Numbered from the stretch's first letter, positions 29,094-37,910 are shown. The stretch: 64,000 nt of DNA from Gammaproteobacteria bacterium (GCA_026705345.1 JAPPAV010000140.1:62001-126000), one strand, 5' to 3'. The notes: generated from the letters alone by a model not told the origin. A program made the numbers and translations.

Positions 29094-30001
29094 CCCGAAG
29101 CCCGCTGTTGTGGGCCATGGTGCCCATGCTCGTCCTCGTTGCGGCCTGCGGGGGCAAACAACAGCAGATCGAGAAGAACCTGCCGGTCGCCGAGAGCGCG
29201 GTCTCAAGGCTCGGCGAGCAGTTGGACCGGGGTCGGATCCGCAACGCGTCCCTCATCAAGAGCTATGCATCGACCGTGGCCCAGCGCAAGCCGGACCTCC
29301 GGCAGCTAGTCAACGTGCTCGCCAAGGAAGGCACCCGGGACGGGAATCTCTACCAGGGGCTCGTCACCCGGGTCGACGATGCGAAGCGTCAGGCCGGCAC
29401 CAGTACCACCGATCAAGAGCGCGAGGTGTTGTTGATCGAACTCGGCCGCATTGTGCAGGCGGCGGATTTCGCCGAGTTCAACCGAGCGTTGAGCGACCCC
29501 TTGAATGTCCTCGCGGACCTTTCCGACGGCTATCTGGCGCGGGTGGACGCGCTGAGCGCCAGTGCCTCAGCCCGCGCCAACAACGCCGAGAACCTCGGCG
29601 CTGGCAGCCAGCTTGTGGGCAACCCGCACTACGGACATTGGCAGACCGGTTCGGGTGGTTCCTTCTGGGTCTGGTACGGCCAGTTCGCGCTGATGCGCGA
29701 CCTGATCGGCGGACCCCGGGTCGGCTACGGATCCTGGGCCGGCGGACGCAACTACAGCTACTACCACGACTGGGGGCGGGACAACTACACGTCGCCCTCG
29801 GCGCGCCGGGAGCAGACCCGGGTCGAAAACACCGCCCGGCAGAAGTTCAGCCGGGAAGGCAGGACATTCCGCAGCGCCTACGCCAGCAAGCGTCAGGGTG
29901 CATCCCGGACGATCACTCGGCAGAAGTCCGTCCGGACGACGAGTACCGCCTCGAGCCGCAGCAGCAGCCGCGGGTTCGGGGGCTACCGCGGAGGCAAATA
30001 G
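29090..30001 (+). CDS. Lipoprotein of the SpeD/DUF350 operon, function unknown
   Basis: 303 residues. The GTG at 29090 overlaps the speD stop as GTGA, so translation is coupled. Lipobox VLVAAC near residue 20. Residues about 25-180 are helical and charged; the middle has aromatic/glycine-rich sequence (GSGGSFWVWYGQF, NYSYYHDWGRDNY), and the last 60 residues are Ser/Arg/Thr-rich and end GFGGYRGGK. Such a tail suggests surface or peptidoglycan contact. I know no family. Its position ties it to polyamine and membrane-stress genes. Confidence 0.75.
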   Translation: MTRSPLLWAMVPMLVLVAACGGKQQQIEKNLPVAESAVSRLGEQLDRGRIRNASLIKSYASTVAQRKPDLRQLVNVLAKEGTRDGNLYQGLVTRVDDAKRQAGTSTTDQEREVLLIELGRIVQAADFAEFNRALSDPLNVLADLSDGYLARVDALSASASARANNAENLGAGSQLVGNPHYGHWQTGSGGSFWVWYGQFALMRDLIGGPRVGYGSWAGGRNYSYYHDWGRDNYTSPSARREQTRVENTARQKFSREGRTFRSAYASKRQGASRTITRQKSVRTTSTASSRSSSRGFGGYRGGK

Positions 30002-30010
30002 GAGAACGCC

Positions 30011-30907
30011 ATGCTGGATTCGTTGACCTGGTGGATGTGGGGCATCATTGCGCTGGACCTGGCGGTGGCCGGGGCGGCCATTTGCGTAATGCGCTACGGA
30101 GCCGGGCTCCTGTTCGGCGTCGACACCAAGGACGAGTTGGCGGAGAAGGACAACTTCGCGTTCGGCATCGCGCTGGCCGGCGGCATGGCCGCCGTCGCGG
30201 TGATCCTCGCCGGGGTAGTTTCCGGGGAAGCGAGCGTCGAATGGTCCGCGGAACTCGGCACGGTCGTCCTCTACGCCTTCGTCGGCTTGTTGCTCCTCAA
30301 GATTGGCATCCTGATCAACGACGCGATCATCTTTCACCGATTTTCGATCCGGGACGCGCTCGGCGAGAAGAACGTCGCCGCCGGCACGGTGCAAGCCGCC
30401 AACCTCCTTGCCCTCGGCGTCCTGATAAACGGGGCAATCAGCTGGGCGGAGGGCGTTGGCTGGCAGTCCCTGTTGTCCGTCGCGATCGTCTTCTTCCTCT
30501 CCCAGATCGTGCTGCTCGGCGTGACCCGGCTGCGTTCCGCGATCTATGCACGAAGACACGACGGTGCGCGGCTGCAACTCGCCATCGCAGGCGGCAACGC
30601 GGCACTCGCCATTCGCTACGCGGGCCACTTGATCGGCACGGCGCTTGCCGCTTCTTCGGCGAGCGGCATGGTGGGCTACCTGCCGGGGAACGCGTTGGAG
30701 TTCGCCATGCTCTACGGGACCTGGCTCGCGTGGGCGGTTGTCCTGGCCGTCGTGCTAAGCGTGCTATCGATCATCGCGCAGCGCGTCGTACTGATGGGTA
30801 TCAACACGGTCGAGGAAGTGGACAACCAGCACAACATCGGCGTCGCTGCCATCGAAGCCGCCATCTTCATCGGTTTCGGGCTGATCATCACCGGCGTACT
30901 CGGTTGA
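30011..30907 (+). CDS. DUF350 membrane protein, duplicated domain (YjfL-like)
   Basis: 298-residue inner-membrane protein made of two DUF350 units: about residues 8-145 (with LLKIGILINDAIIF) and 160-298, ending FIGFGLIITGVLG. About eight transmembrane helices. E. coli YjfL, next to PspA-like YjfJ and DUF2170 YjfI, has the same domain. Start ATG 30011 has AGGAGA upstream. The conserved short motif NFAFGIALAGGMAAV is near the first helix pair. Function is unknown; envelope stress or transport has been proposed from gene context. Confidence 0.9.
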   Translation: MLDSLTWWMWGIIALDLAVAGAAICVMRYGAGLLFGVDTKDELAEKDNFAFGIALAGGMAAVAVILAGVVSGEASVEWSAELGTVVLYAFVGLLLLKIGILINDAIIFHRFSIRDALGEKNVAAGTVQAANLLALGVLINGAISWAEGVGWQSLLSVAIVFFLSQIVLLGVTRLRSAIYARRHDGARLQLAIAGGNAALAIRYAGHLIGTALAASSASGMVGYLPGNALEFAMLYGTWLAWAVVLAVVLSVLSIIAQRVVLMGINTVEEVDNQHNIGVAAIEAAIFIGFGLIITGVLG

Positions 30908-30908
30908 T

Positions 30909-31002
30909 GTAGGGGACGGGCTTGTCCCGTCCCGTGCCGACGAAGCGGCACTTGCCACGCGGGCGACCGCGCGTCCAGGTAGGCGCGATAGGGTCGCCCT
31001 AC
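30909..31002 (+). repeat. Dispersed palindromic repeat, copy 6 (composite)
   Basis: Consensus hairpin at 30909-30933 one base after the DUF350 stop, then a second stem GGGCGACC (30961) ... GGGTCGCCC ending CTAC at 31002. Located inside the PspA/polyamine island. Confidence 0.88.
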
Positions 31003-31078
31003 GGAATCGGCATATGCAAGGTCCAACCATTGTCACGCGGTCGGCCTAGGTGAGCGCCGCCCCCCGAAGCATCCTGCC

Positions 31079-32860
31079 GTGAGTAACCGCGAGCTCTCAC
31101 CTGGCGGATCGCGCTCGGTGGCATCCGTGCGACGCCACGACGTCGTCCTGATCGGCACCATGGGCGTGGTCGCAGGCTGCGGGCTGATCTACGAATACCT
31201 GATGGCCCACTTCGCCGGACGCATCCTGGGTGCGGTGGAACCCACGATCTACGCGATGATCGGCTTGATGATCGTGGCCATGGGCATCGGCGCGTTCATG
31301 GCGAAATGGGTGTCGTCGATGTTCCGCGGCTTTGCCTGGCTCGAGGTTTCCATCGGACTGCTCGGCGGTTTCTCGGTATTGACGCTATCCGCCGCGGTGG
31401 CTTTCGCCTATTCGTTGCCCGAGTGGATACGCACCGTCTACAACGTCGACGCCGGCGTGGTCATGGATGGGGGCCTGTTCGCAGTACTGAAGACGTTCGC
31501 GAGCGTTCTGCCGTTTCTCCTCGGTTTCGTCCTAGGACTCCTGATCGGCATGGAGATCCCGCTGATCGCCCGGGTCCGCGAATACGTCCACGAAACCCAC
31601 CTGCCGCACAACCTTGGCACCATGTACGGCGCGGACTACATCGGGGCCGGCATCGGCGCGGCCATCTGGATTGTGATCTGCCTCAAGCTGCCGATCGTCT
31701 ATGCCGCCGTCGGCACGGCGGTCGCGAACGTGCTCGCCGGGGTGGTGTTCCTCACCGTCTATCGGCGGGAGATCCGCCCCGCCGTCGCGCTCTGGGGTGC
31801 ACACGCGGTGCTCGCCGGGTTGCTGGTCGTTCTCGCGTTGTTCGGCCGGGGGTGGATCGCGGGTTTGAGCGACAGCCTGTTCCGCGACCGAGTGGTCTAC
31901 CACCTCCAAACGCCGTATCAGAACGTGGTTCTCACCAAACGACACGTCGCCGGCGGTCGGCCCGACATCCTGAGCCTCTACATCAATGGTCGCATCCAGT
32001 TCGCCAGCAACGACGAGCGGGTCTACCACGCCTACCTCACCACGCCGCCGATGCTCACCGCCTATCGGCGTGATCGCATTCTCGTCCTCGGCGGGGGCGA
32101 CGGCCTGGCGCTCCGCGACCTTTGGCGTTGGTCGCCGAAGTCCGTCACCCTGATCGACATCGACCCCGCCGTCGTGAGCCTCTTCGCGGGACGGGACGAG
32201 GACGCGCCCGACTGGCTGAGCCGCGCCTTGGTCGAGCAGAACGCCGGGTCTTTCGACGATCCCCGCTTGACCGTGATCCATGGCGATGCATTCATCGAGG
32301 TTGAACGGCTTGCCAAGAGCGATGAACGTTTCGACGTGGTTGTCGTGGACCTGCCCGACCCCAACCACCCGGACCTGAACAGACTCTACTCCGACTACTT
32401 CTACGCCCGCGTCCGGGCGATCCTGTCTCCCGACGGGTCCATCGCCATCCAGTCCACGTCGCCGTACCACGCCAAGGAGGCGTTCCTGTCGATCGGCAAG
32501 ACCGTTTCCCACGCCGGGTTCGTGGTGTCCCAATACCACGCCAACGTGCCGAGCTTCGGCGAGTGGGGCTGGACCCTCGGCACACCCACCGGCAAATCCG
32601 GGCCGGAGCGGATTGCGGCCCTAGGTGTCGGCGAGACCCCGGACGGCTGGCTTGACGGCCCGCGGATCGCCGCGGCGTTCCAGTTCCCGCCCCGCTACTT
32701 CGACGTGTTGCCCGACATCGAGATCAACCGTCTTGGCAGCCATGCCGTATTCAACTACCACCAGGAAGCCTGGGAGTCGCGCCGGGGAGCGTTCTACGTC
32801 CGGGAACCGCTCCACAGGACTTCCAACGTGTCTACACCAACGATACAGAATGTCCGTTGA
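31079..32860 (+). CDS. Membrane-bound spermidine synthase-like aminopropyltransferase
   Basis: 593 residues. The first 220 or so form about seven transmembrane helices (for example VVAGCGLIYEYLMAHFAGRILG and TIYAMIGLMIVAMGIGAFMA). The rest is a spermidine-synthase fold: dcAdoMet-binding ILVLGGGDGLALRDL, acidic VTLIDIDPAVVSLF, IHGDAFIEV, and catalytic-loop-like VVVDLPDPNHPDLNRLYSDYFY. Probably aminopropylates an amine at the membrane, using the product of SpeD in the same cluster. The acceptor amine is unknown. Start GTG 31079 lacks a strong ribosome site, so the true start may be slightly downstream. Confidence 0.88.
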   Translation: MSNRELSPGGSRSVASVRRHDVVLIGTMGVVAGCGLIYEYLMAHFAGRILGAVEPTIYAMIGLMIVAMGIGAFMAKWVSSMFRGFAWLEVSIGLLGGFSVLTLSAAVAFAYSLPEWIRTVYNVDAGVVMDGGLFAVLKTFASVLPFLLGFVLGLLIGMEIPLIARVREYVHETHLPHNLGTMYGADYIGAGIGAAIWIVICLKLPIVYAAVGTAVANVLAGVVFLTVYRREIRPAVALWGAHAVLAGLLVVLALFGRGWIAGLSDSLFRDRVVYHLQTPYQNVVLTKRHVAGGRPDILSLYINGRIQFASNDERVYHAYLTTPPMLTAYRRDRILVLGGGDGLALRDLWRWSPKSVTLIDIDPAVVSLFAGRDEDAPDWLSRALVEQNAGSFDDPRLTVIHGDAFIEVERLAKSDERFDVVVVDLPDPNHPDLNRLYSDYFYARVRAILSPDGSIAIQSTSPYHAKEAFLSIGKTVSHAGFVVSQYHANVPSFGEWGWTLGTPTGKSGPERIAALGVGETPDGWLDGPRIAAAFQFPPRYFDVLPDIEINRLGSHAVFNYHQEAWESRRGAFYVREPLHRTSNVSTPTIQNVR

Positions 32861-32862
32861 CA
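32857..32862 (+). promoter_or_regulatory. Candidate -35 element upstream of the DUF2170/PspA genes
   Basis: Perfect TTGACA, with a weak -10 (TACGGT, 32880-32885) 17 bases further. It abuts the palindrome at 32866-32878, which would then lie inside the promoter spacer and could be an operator. Confidence 0.3.
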
Positions 32863-32865
32863 GAC

Positions 32866-32878
32866 GACATAATATGTC
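32866..32878. promoter_or_regulatory. Palindrome GACATAATATGTC, candidate operator
   Basis: Perfect 13-base AT-rich palindrome (arms GACATA/TATGTC) in an otherwise GC-rich spacer, upstream of the DUF2170 and PspA genes. Eleven of its bases recur, inverted, at the speD start, so one regulator may control both ends of the island. Confidence 0.45.
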
Positions 32879-32978
32879 ATACGGTCTTGTCCAGGCGTCG
32901 ACCACGCACCCTTGAAGCAAGGTCGGCGACAAGGGCGAAGCGCACCTAATGGCCGCTTGAGGAGAACGGAGTGAGGCA

Positions 32979-33380
32979 ATGACATTGGATGAACTTTCTT
33001 ACCGGCTGAACGGATACACGGGCGAAGAAGGCACCACCTTCGATGCGCTCGTGACCGACGACGGCATCCTGGAAGTCGTGTGTTCCAACAACGACGAGTT
33101 CCCGATCCATGTGACGCAGACGGAAACCCAATTGCTGTCCGTGACCGCGCTGTTCACGCAAGCGGAGGTCCAGCCGGGCAAGGTCAACGAGGTCAACGAG
33201 GCGTTCCTCCGGTTGAGTCCCGCCGTGCCGCTGTCGTCCATCGGCTTGCAGGGTGGCACCTACATCCTGTTCGGCTCGATGGCGGTCTCCACGCGGTTCG
33301 AAGTCATCGCCCACGAACTCGAGGTGCAGGCGGAAAACGCCGTCGATGTCCTCGAAGTCGTCGAGCATCTGCTCGCTTGA
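32979..33380 (+). CDS. DUF2170 protein (YjfI-like)
   Basis: 133-residue acidic cytoplasmic protein. E. coli YjfI, encoded beside PspA-like YjfJ, belongs to this family. Visible family features are DDGILEVVCSNNDEFPIHV, a central strand VNEVNEAFLRLSPAVPLSSIGL, and IHFGSM-type sequence (YILFGSMAVSTRFEVIAHELE). A PspA-binding partner or regulator is the common hypothesis. It lies 17 bases before the PspA gene and is certainly cotranscribed. Confidence 0.88.
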   Translation: MTLDELSYRLNGYTGEEGTTFDALVTDDGILEVVCSNNDEFPIHVTQTETQLLSVTALFTQAEVQPGKVNEVNEAFLRLSPAVPLSSIGLQGGTYILFGSMAVSTRFEVIAHELEVQAENAVDVLEVVEHLLA

Positions 33381-33397
33381 ACACAGGAGCTTAAGAA

Positions 33398-34090
33398 ATG
33401 AGCGTATTGAGAGATTTGTTCACCGCATTGCGCGGCGGCGCGAGCGAGGTCGGCGAAGCCGTCATCGACGCGAACGCCGTTCGCATCCTGGAGCAGGAAA
33501 TCCGCGATGCCGAGACCGCCATCGGCAAGGCGAAGCAGAGCCTGACCCGCATGAAGGGCACCGAGATCCGCCTGAAGCGCGAAATCGGCGTGCTCGACGC
33601 CGATATCTCGGACTACGAACAGAAGGCCATGGCGGCCCTCAACAACGGCGAGGAGAAGCTCGCCACGGAAGTCGCCGAACGTATCGCCGAGCTCGAGTCC
33701 GACCGCAACGACAAGGGTTCCGAACAGGCATCGCTCGACGCCGAGATCAACAAGATCCACGCCATGATCAAGGCCCGGGAGCGCACCATCCAGAAGAACA
33801 AGCGCGAACTGGACAAGGTGCGCACGGTGCGGGAATTGCAGCGGGCCACCGAGAGCGTGTCGACGAATTTCGCCGCGACCGGTTCCAGCGAACACCGCGT
33901 GGCCAAGGCACTCGAACGGGTCAAGGCGAAGCAGCAGAACTGGCAGGACCGAATGCAGGCCGGCGAGTGGATGGCCGAGAAGGAAGGCGGCGACGACCTG
34001 GACGCGAAACTTCGCGACAAGGGCATCGGCGACAGCGGCAGCCCGGCCGCAAGCGACGTGCTGGCGCGTCTAAAGGCCAAGAGCGCGTAA
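33398..34090 (+). CDS. PspA/IM30-family protein (YjfJ-like)
   Basis: 230 residues, almost entirely helical coiled coil, as in the ESCRT-III-related PspA/Vipp1 family, which polymerises on damaged inner membrane. N-terminus MSVLRDLFTALRGGASEVGEAVIDANAVRILEQEIRDAE is family-like; the remainder carries long charged heptads and a short C-terminal tail (DVLARLKAKSA). There is no PspF or PspBC nearby; partner genes DUF2170, DUF350 and DUF4178-like are instead linked, as in the yjf-type clusters. Inferred role: membrane maintenance under stress. Confidence 0.92.
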   Translation: MSVLRDLFTALRGGASEVGEAVIDANAVRILEQEIRDAETAIGKAKQSLTRMKGTEIRLKREIGVLDADISDYEQKAMAALNNGEEKLATEVAERIAELESDRNDKGSEQASLDAEINKIHAMIKARERTIQKNKRELDKVRTVRELQRATESVSTNFAATGSSEHRVAKALERVKAKQQNWQDRMQAGEWMAEKEGGDDLDAKLRDKGIGDSGSPAASDVLARLKAKSA

Positions 34091-34120
34091 GGCGTCCCTA
34101 TCGTGTCGGATCGAAACCCC

Positions 34121-34225
34121 GTAGGGGACGGGCTTGTCCCGTCCCCGTCGAACCGCGACGCATCGGCGGATGACAACCAGCGACGCAGACGTGCGACGGG
34201 GGGCGACGACAAGCGTCGCCCCTAC
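34121..34225 (+). repeat. Dispersed palindromic repeat, copy 7 (composite)
   Basis: Consensus hairpin 34121-34145 and terminal stem GGGCGAC/GTCGCCC ending CTAC at 34225. Sits between the PspA and DUF4178-like genes. Confidence 0.88.
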
Positions 34226-34245
34226 GGAACTAGACGGAGTCTTTG

Positions 34246-34899
34246 ATGGTCTTCGGCAAGCTAGTCCGTAGCCGCTTTCGGCGCGATAAGGAGGAGGGCC
34301 GGCGTCTGGAACGTCCGGCGGATCTTCTTGCCGGCGACTTGGTTTCCTTCAAGCACCGGCTCGCCCTGCCGCAGGATGTCCAAGGCCGCACTTTCGAGAT
34401 CGCCTCGGTGGCCACCTACCAATACGAGAGCGGCATCGAGGTGCAGTTCACGCTCGTCGGCGAAGAGGGGGCGAAGTTCTACCTAGGTCTCGATCCCAAG
34501 GAGTCGCAGCCCGAGTTGTGCCTAGGTCGGGATCTGAAGCGCAAGGACGTCCTCAAGCTATTCGACGAGGATGCCTTCGCGGGGCTCTGGGACGAGGAGG
34601 AATTCGCCGAGTTGGACGTCGAGGAACCCCTGGAGCGCTACGCCGGTTGGCTGGCGGATGGCTACTCGCAAGTCACGAAGGACGCGGTCGGCTTCTACTA
34701 CGACCGCGACTGCCGCGGCGAAACCCTGTCCATGCGCCAGGACGACGACAGCGAGGAACTGCGCTACCACGAGTGCGAGGGCAGCAACGACAGTTTCGGG
34801 CTGAGCGTCGAAATCTGGGGAGACGGCGACACCGATGTCAGCCTCGAGGTCTATTGCGGGGCCGACGTCATCGAGGCCATGTGGCCCGGCGATGGCTGA
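34246..34899 (+). CDS. DUF4178-like protein of the PspA island
   Basis: 217 residues. ATG 34246 has GGAG eight bases upstream (a TTG one codon earlier is in frame). The first half, LLAGDLVSFKHRLALPQDVQGRTFEIASVATYQYESGIEVQFTLV, resembles the DUF4178 pattern of a GD-V strand and an RY-type strand; the second half is acidic with SLEVYCG at the end. DUF4178 genes commonly neighbour SpeD, SpeE-like and PspA genes. Assignment to DUF4178 rather than to DUF2491 (YjfK) is tentative. Confidence 0.6.
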   Translation: MVFGKLVRSRFRRDKEEGRRLERPADLLAGDLVSFKHRLALPQDVQGRTFEIASVATYQYESGIEVQFTLVGEEGAKFYLGLDPKESQPELCLGRDLKRKDVLKLFDEDAFAGLWDEEEFAELDVEEPLERYAGWLADGYSQVTKDAVGFYYDRDCRGETLSMRQDDDSEELRYHECEGSNDSFGLSVEIWGDGDTDVSLEVYCGADVIEAMWPGDG

Positions 34900-35299
34900 C
34901 CCGGAGCGGGCTTCGATGCCAGCTCGACTCCCGCGCGGTGGTTCCGGCGCGACGAAAACCCCAAGGCCCGAGGCAGCGCGGTTCCAGGCGGAGCGCCGGG
35001 CACTCAAGAAAATCCAAGTCCACTTCGAATTCCAGCAGTCGTTGATGCACGACATCCGTGTTGCGGCCGCACAGGAGAATCTCTCCCCTTCGGATTTCGT
35101 ACGCAGTCTCGTCGGGCTGTCGCACGCCGAGATCCAACGCCCCCGCATAAGCCTGTCGTTCAGCAACACCGATCTGGAGACCCTCGCGGCGCGGTATGAC
35201 CAACAGCCCGAGGCCCGGCAGCTGAAACGACACGTCATCGAGGAAGTCCGCCGCCACTTCGAAAAAGCGAAGCACGCCGAAGCCGACGAACGCCGATGA
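34892..35299 (+). CDS. Small basic protein with ribbon-helix-helix-like core
   Basis: 135 residues. ATG 34892 overlaps the previous gene by eight bases, and the stop overlaps the channel gene (ATGA). After a basic, Pro-rich N-terminus comes IQVHFEFQQSLMHDIRVAAAQENLSPSDFVRSLVGL, which fits one strand plus two helices of a ribbon-helix-helix fold (note NLSPSDFVR). A second half-copy may be ISLSFSNTDLETLAARYDQQPEARQLKRHVIEEV. Possible DNA-binding regulator of the island; not a recognised family. Confidence 0.6.
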   Translation: MADPERASMPARLPRGGSGATKTPRPEAARFQAERRALKKIQVHFEFQQSLMHDIRVAAAQENLSPSDFVRSLVGLSHAEIQRPRISLSFSNTDLETLAARYDQQPEARQLKRHVIEEVRRHFEKAKHAEADERR

Positions 35300-36396
35300 T
35301 CGTTGCCCGCTGGTTCGCGCGCAGGCGCTATTTCCGCTTCTCGCGCCACATCGCGGGTGCCATCCGGAGGCGGCTGATACGCGCCATCGGCTTGTTCCTG
35401 ACCCTGTTCGCCATCCACGTATTCGTGATGATGGCTGCCGAAGGATTCGATCTCGGCGACGCTGTCTGGCTGACCATCACCACCGCAACCACCGTGGGCT
35501 ACGGCGACATTTCCGCGTCCACGCCCATCGGCCGCACCGCCACGACGTTGTGCATGTACGTGTTCGGCATCTTCCTCCTGGCACAGATCGCCACGGACGT
35601 CTTCGACTATCGCGCGCTGCAACGGGATCGCCGCCGGCGCGGTCAACTGGAGTGGAAAAACATGAAGGATCACCTGCTCGTCATCAACGTACCGACCGAG
35701 CACCCGGAAGCGTACCTCGCCCGACTGGTCGCCGATGTCCGAAATACGCCGCAGTTGGCCGACATCCCGGTGCAGCTGTTGACCACGAACTTCCCCGAAG
35801 GCCTGCCGTCGTCCCTCGTCAACGAAGGCGTCACGCACTACACGGCGGTCGCCGAAAACACCGAGAGCCTGCGGGCGGCCAAGGCCAGCCAAGCTAGGCA
35901 CATCGTCATCATCGCCGGCGAGTCCAACGATCCTCGCGCCGATGCCCTCACCTACGACATCCTGAGCCGGATCGGGGACATCGGGTCCAAGGCAAGCATC
36001 GTTGCCGAAGCCGTGGACGACGGCAATCGCCAACGCCTGCTCGACGCGGGTGCGGCCACGGTCGTCCGGCCAGTGCGCGCCTACCCGGAGATCGTCGTGC
36101 GCGCGTTGATCGAACCCGGTACCGAACGGGTGCTGGAGAACCTGTTCACCCACGAGGCCGACCGTCTAGCGCGATTCGACGCCGAGTTCGAAAACCTTCG
36201 CTGGCAGGACGTCGTGTCGCAGTTCGTCCAGGGCCGTGCCGGCCTCCCGCTGGGCTACGTCGACTCGAACGGCGTTCACACCAACCCGTCACCGGACGCG
36301 ATCTGTAGCGGTGAGGGCGTCATCACCCTGATCAAGGATGCCTCGGACGTCACCCGGGAAACCATCGAAGCCTGCCTGAGGAAGTGCGCCGCGTAG
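35296..36396 (+). CDS. Potassium channel, two-helix pore with TrkA-N-like domain
   Basis: 366 residues. Two transmembrane helices (about 29-47 and 78-100) flank the selectivity filter TTVGYGD at residues 65-71. The cytoplasmic part (about 120-250) is a Rossmann RCK/TrkA-N-like domain (HLLVINVP, HIVIIAGESNDPRADA, SIVAEAVDDGN, VVRPVRAYPEI), followed by a small C-terminal domain. K+ flux gated by a nucleotide or other ligand is the family role. PspA/SpeD-type clusters elsewhere also carry ion channels; here it is translationally coupled to the upstream gene. Confidence 0.92.
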   Translation: MIVARWFARRRYFRFSRHIAGAIRRRLIRAIGLFLTLFAIHVFVMMAAEGFDLGDAVWLTITTATTVGYGDISASTPIGRTATTLCMYVFGIFLLAQIATDVFDYRALQRDRRRRGQLEWKNMKDHLLVINVPTEHPEAYLARLVADVRNTPQLADIPVQLLTTNFPEGLPSSLVNEGVTHYTAVAENTESLRAAKASQARHIVIIAGESNDPRADALTYDILSRIGDIGSKASIVAEAVDDGNRQRLLDAGAATVVRPVRAYPEIVVRALIEPGTERVLENLFTHEADRLARFDAEFENLRWQDVVSQFVQGRAGLPLGYVDSNGVHTNPSPDAICSGEGVITLIKDASDVTRETIEACLRKCAA

Positions 36397-36402
36397 GCGC
36401 CC

Positions 36403-37455
36403 ATGTCACTCGAAGCAGACATCGCCGCCGCGCTCGACTCGGACGACGCAACGCAACTCCGAGCCGTCGTGTCCTCCGTGGACTGGTCAAGGCAGGACGC
36501 AACCCTTGCCAACCGCATCCTGCAGCTCATCGCACGGTATGGCTGTTCCGGACGCTCCGAGCGCTACTGCGACGTGATCGACGAGGTGCTTGCCGCCGGC
36601 GTCGTACCGAGCCTCTCCACCTGCGCACGCCTGCAGGCAAACGACCTGGCCGAACGGATTCTCGCCGACACACCTTTGGCGGTTCGGGAAACGGACGAAA
36701 ACGGCACCACACCCCTGCATTGTGCCGCCGAGCGCGGCAACGCGGCCCTCGCGGCCAGGCTATGCGCGCTAGGCGCCCCACTCGACGCCGTCGATTCCCA
36801 CGGTGAAACGCCGTTTGCCAAAGCGCTGCACGCCGGCCCATGGAAACCCGAACCGGCGGTCGCGGTGGCCGAGATTCTTCGGGAACACGGCGCCCGTATC
36901 GACCTGTTCGCTCTAGCCGCAATGGGCGATGCCGACGGGCTCGCCTCCGCCCTCGTTGGCGGCGCCTCGGCGAACGAAGCGGACCAACACGGTCGGACTC
37001 TGCTTTTCATCGCCGCCCACAACAATCACCTCGAGGCGGTACGCGGATTGCTCCGAAGCGGTGGCGAGCCGAACCTCGCAGCCCACGATGGCCAGACGCC
37101 GTTGGCCGCCGCCTGTCTACACACCCTGTCCCAGGAGTGCGACACCGAGATCGTTCGTCTGCTGGTCGGCCACGGTGCGCCGATGACCATCGAGGCGGCG
37201 ATCGTATTGGAAGATCTGCAGGCAATACGCAGTTTCGTGGCGAGCGATGCGGCGGTACTCGATGGCCAAGACCACGAGAGCGCCCTCGGCTACGCCATCC
37301 ACACATGGCACCCGGCCTCGCTGCGCTGCCTGATCCAATCGGGTGCGCGGCCGAACGCGATGAACTGGCAACATATCGAACGCATCGCGGGTGCCGACAC
37401 GGCACTCGTCGCCGAACTTAAGGCACTGGCCGAGTCAACGGAGCAGCGCGAATGA
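36403..37455 (+). CDS. Ankyrin-repeat protein
   Basis: 350 residues. Recognisable ankyrin units are DENGTTPLHCAAERGNAALAARL, DSHGETPFAKAL, DQHGRTLLFIAAHNNHLEAVRGLLRSG and HDGQTPLAAACLH, with degenerate units on both sides. No signal peptide, so cytoplasmic protein-protein interaction is likely. It starts six bases after the channel gene and overlaps the next gene (ATGA), so it is cotranscribed with the island. Confidence 0.85.
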   Translation: MSLEADIAAALDSDDATQLRAVVSSVDWSRQDATLANRILQLIARYGCSGRSERYCDVIDEVLAAGVVPSLSTCARLQANDLAERILADTPLAVRETDENGTTPLHCAAERGNAALAARLCALGAPLDAVDSHGETPFAKALHAGPWKPEPAVAVAEILREHGARIDLFALAAMGDADGLASALVGGASANEADQHGRTLLFIAAHNNHLEAVRGLLRSGGEPNLAAHDGQTPLAAACLHTLSQECDTEIVRLLVGHGAPMTIEAAIVLEDLQAIRSFVASDAAVLDGQDHESALGYAIHTWHPASLRCLIQSGARPNAMNWQHIERIAGADTALVAELKALAESTEQRE

Positions 37456-37904
37456 CACTTGAGATCGAACTCGTCGATGTCGAGGAACGAACCCTTGCCG
37501 CCGTCAGGGCGCGCATCGCCATGTCGGACATCCCGGACAAGATCTTCCCGCTAATGGACCGGGTGTGGGCGTTCATCCGCGGCAACGGCATCGAAGGGTT
37601 CGGCCACAACATCTGGCTATACGGAACGCCTTCCGGCGGCGAAGTCGACGTCGAAATCGGCGTCCAGGTGCCCGACGAATTCGAAGCGACCGGCGACATC
37701 GTCTGTTCCAGCACGCCTGTCGGGAAGGCGGCTCGTGCCATCCACTTCGGCGACTACTCCGAGTTGCCCCAGGTCAACATGACACTGGTCTCGTGGTGCC
37801 GGGAACACGGCCACGCACTCGCCGGGCGTTGTTGGGAAATCTATGGCGACTGGGAAGAGGATCCGGCAAAGCGACGCACGGACGTCTACCACTTGGTGTT
37901 TTGA
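37452..37904 (+). CDS. GyrI-like/AraC effector-binding domain protein
   Basis: 150 residues. The sequence VDVEERTLAAVRARIAMSDIPDKIF, PSGGEVDVEIGVQVPDEFEATGDI and PVGKAARAIHFGDYSELPQV follows the GyrI-like/bacterial effector-binding fold, with the usual acidic residue near the C-terminus (YGDWEEDPAKRRTDVYHLVF). Such stand-alone domains bind small molecules. Last gene of the same-strand run starting at speD; overlaps the ankyrin gene by four bases. Confidence 0.8.
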   Translation: MTLEIELVDVEERTLAAVRARIAMSDIPDKIFPLMDRVWAFIRGNGIEGFGHNIWLYGTPSGGEVDVEIGVQVPDEFEATGDIVCSSTPVGKAARAIHFGDYSELPQVNMTLVSWCREHGHALAGRCWEIYGDWEEDPAKRRTDVYHLVF

Positions 37905-37910
37905 GCCGGG

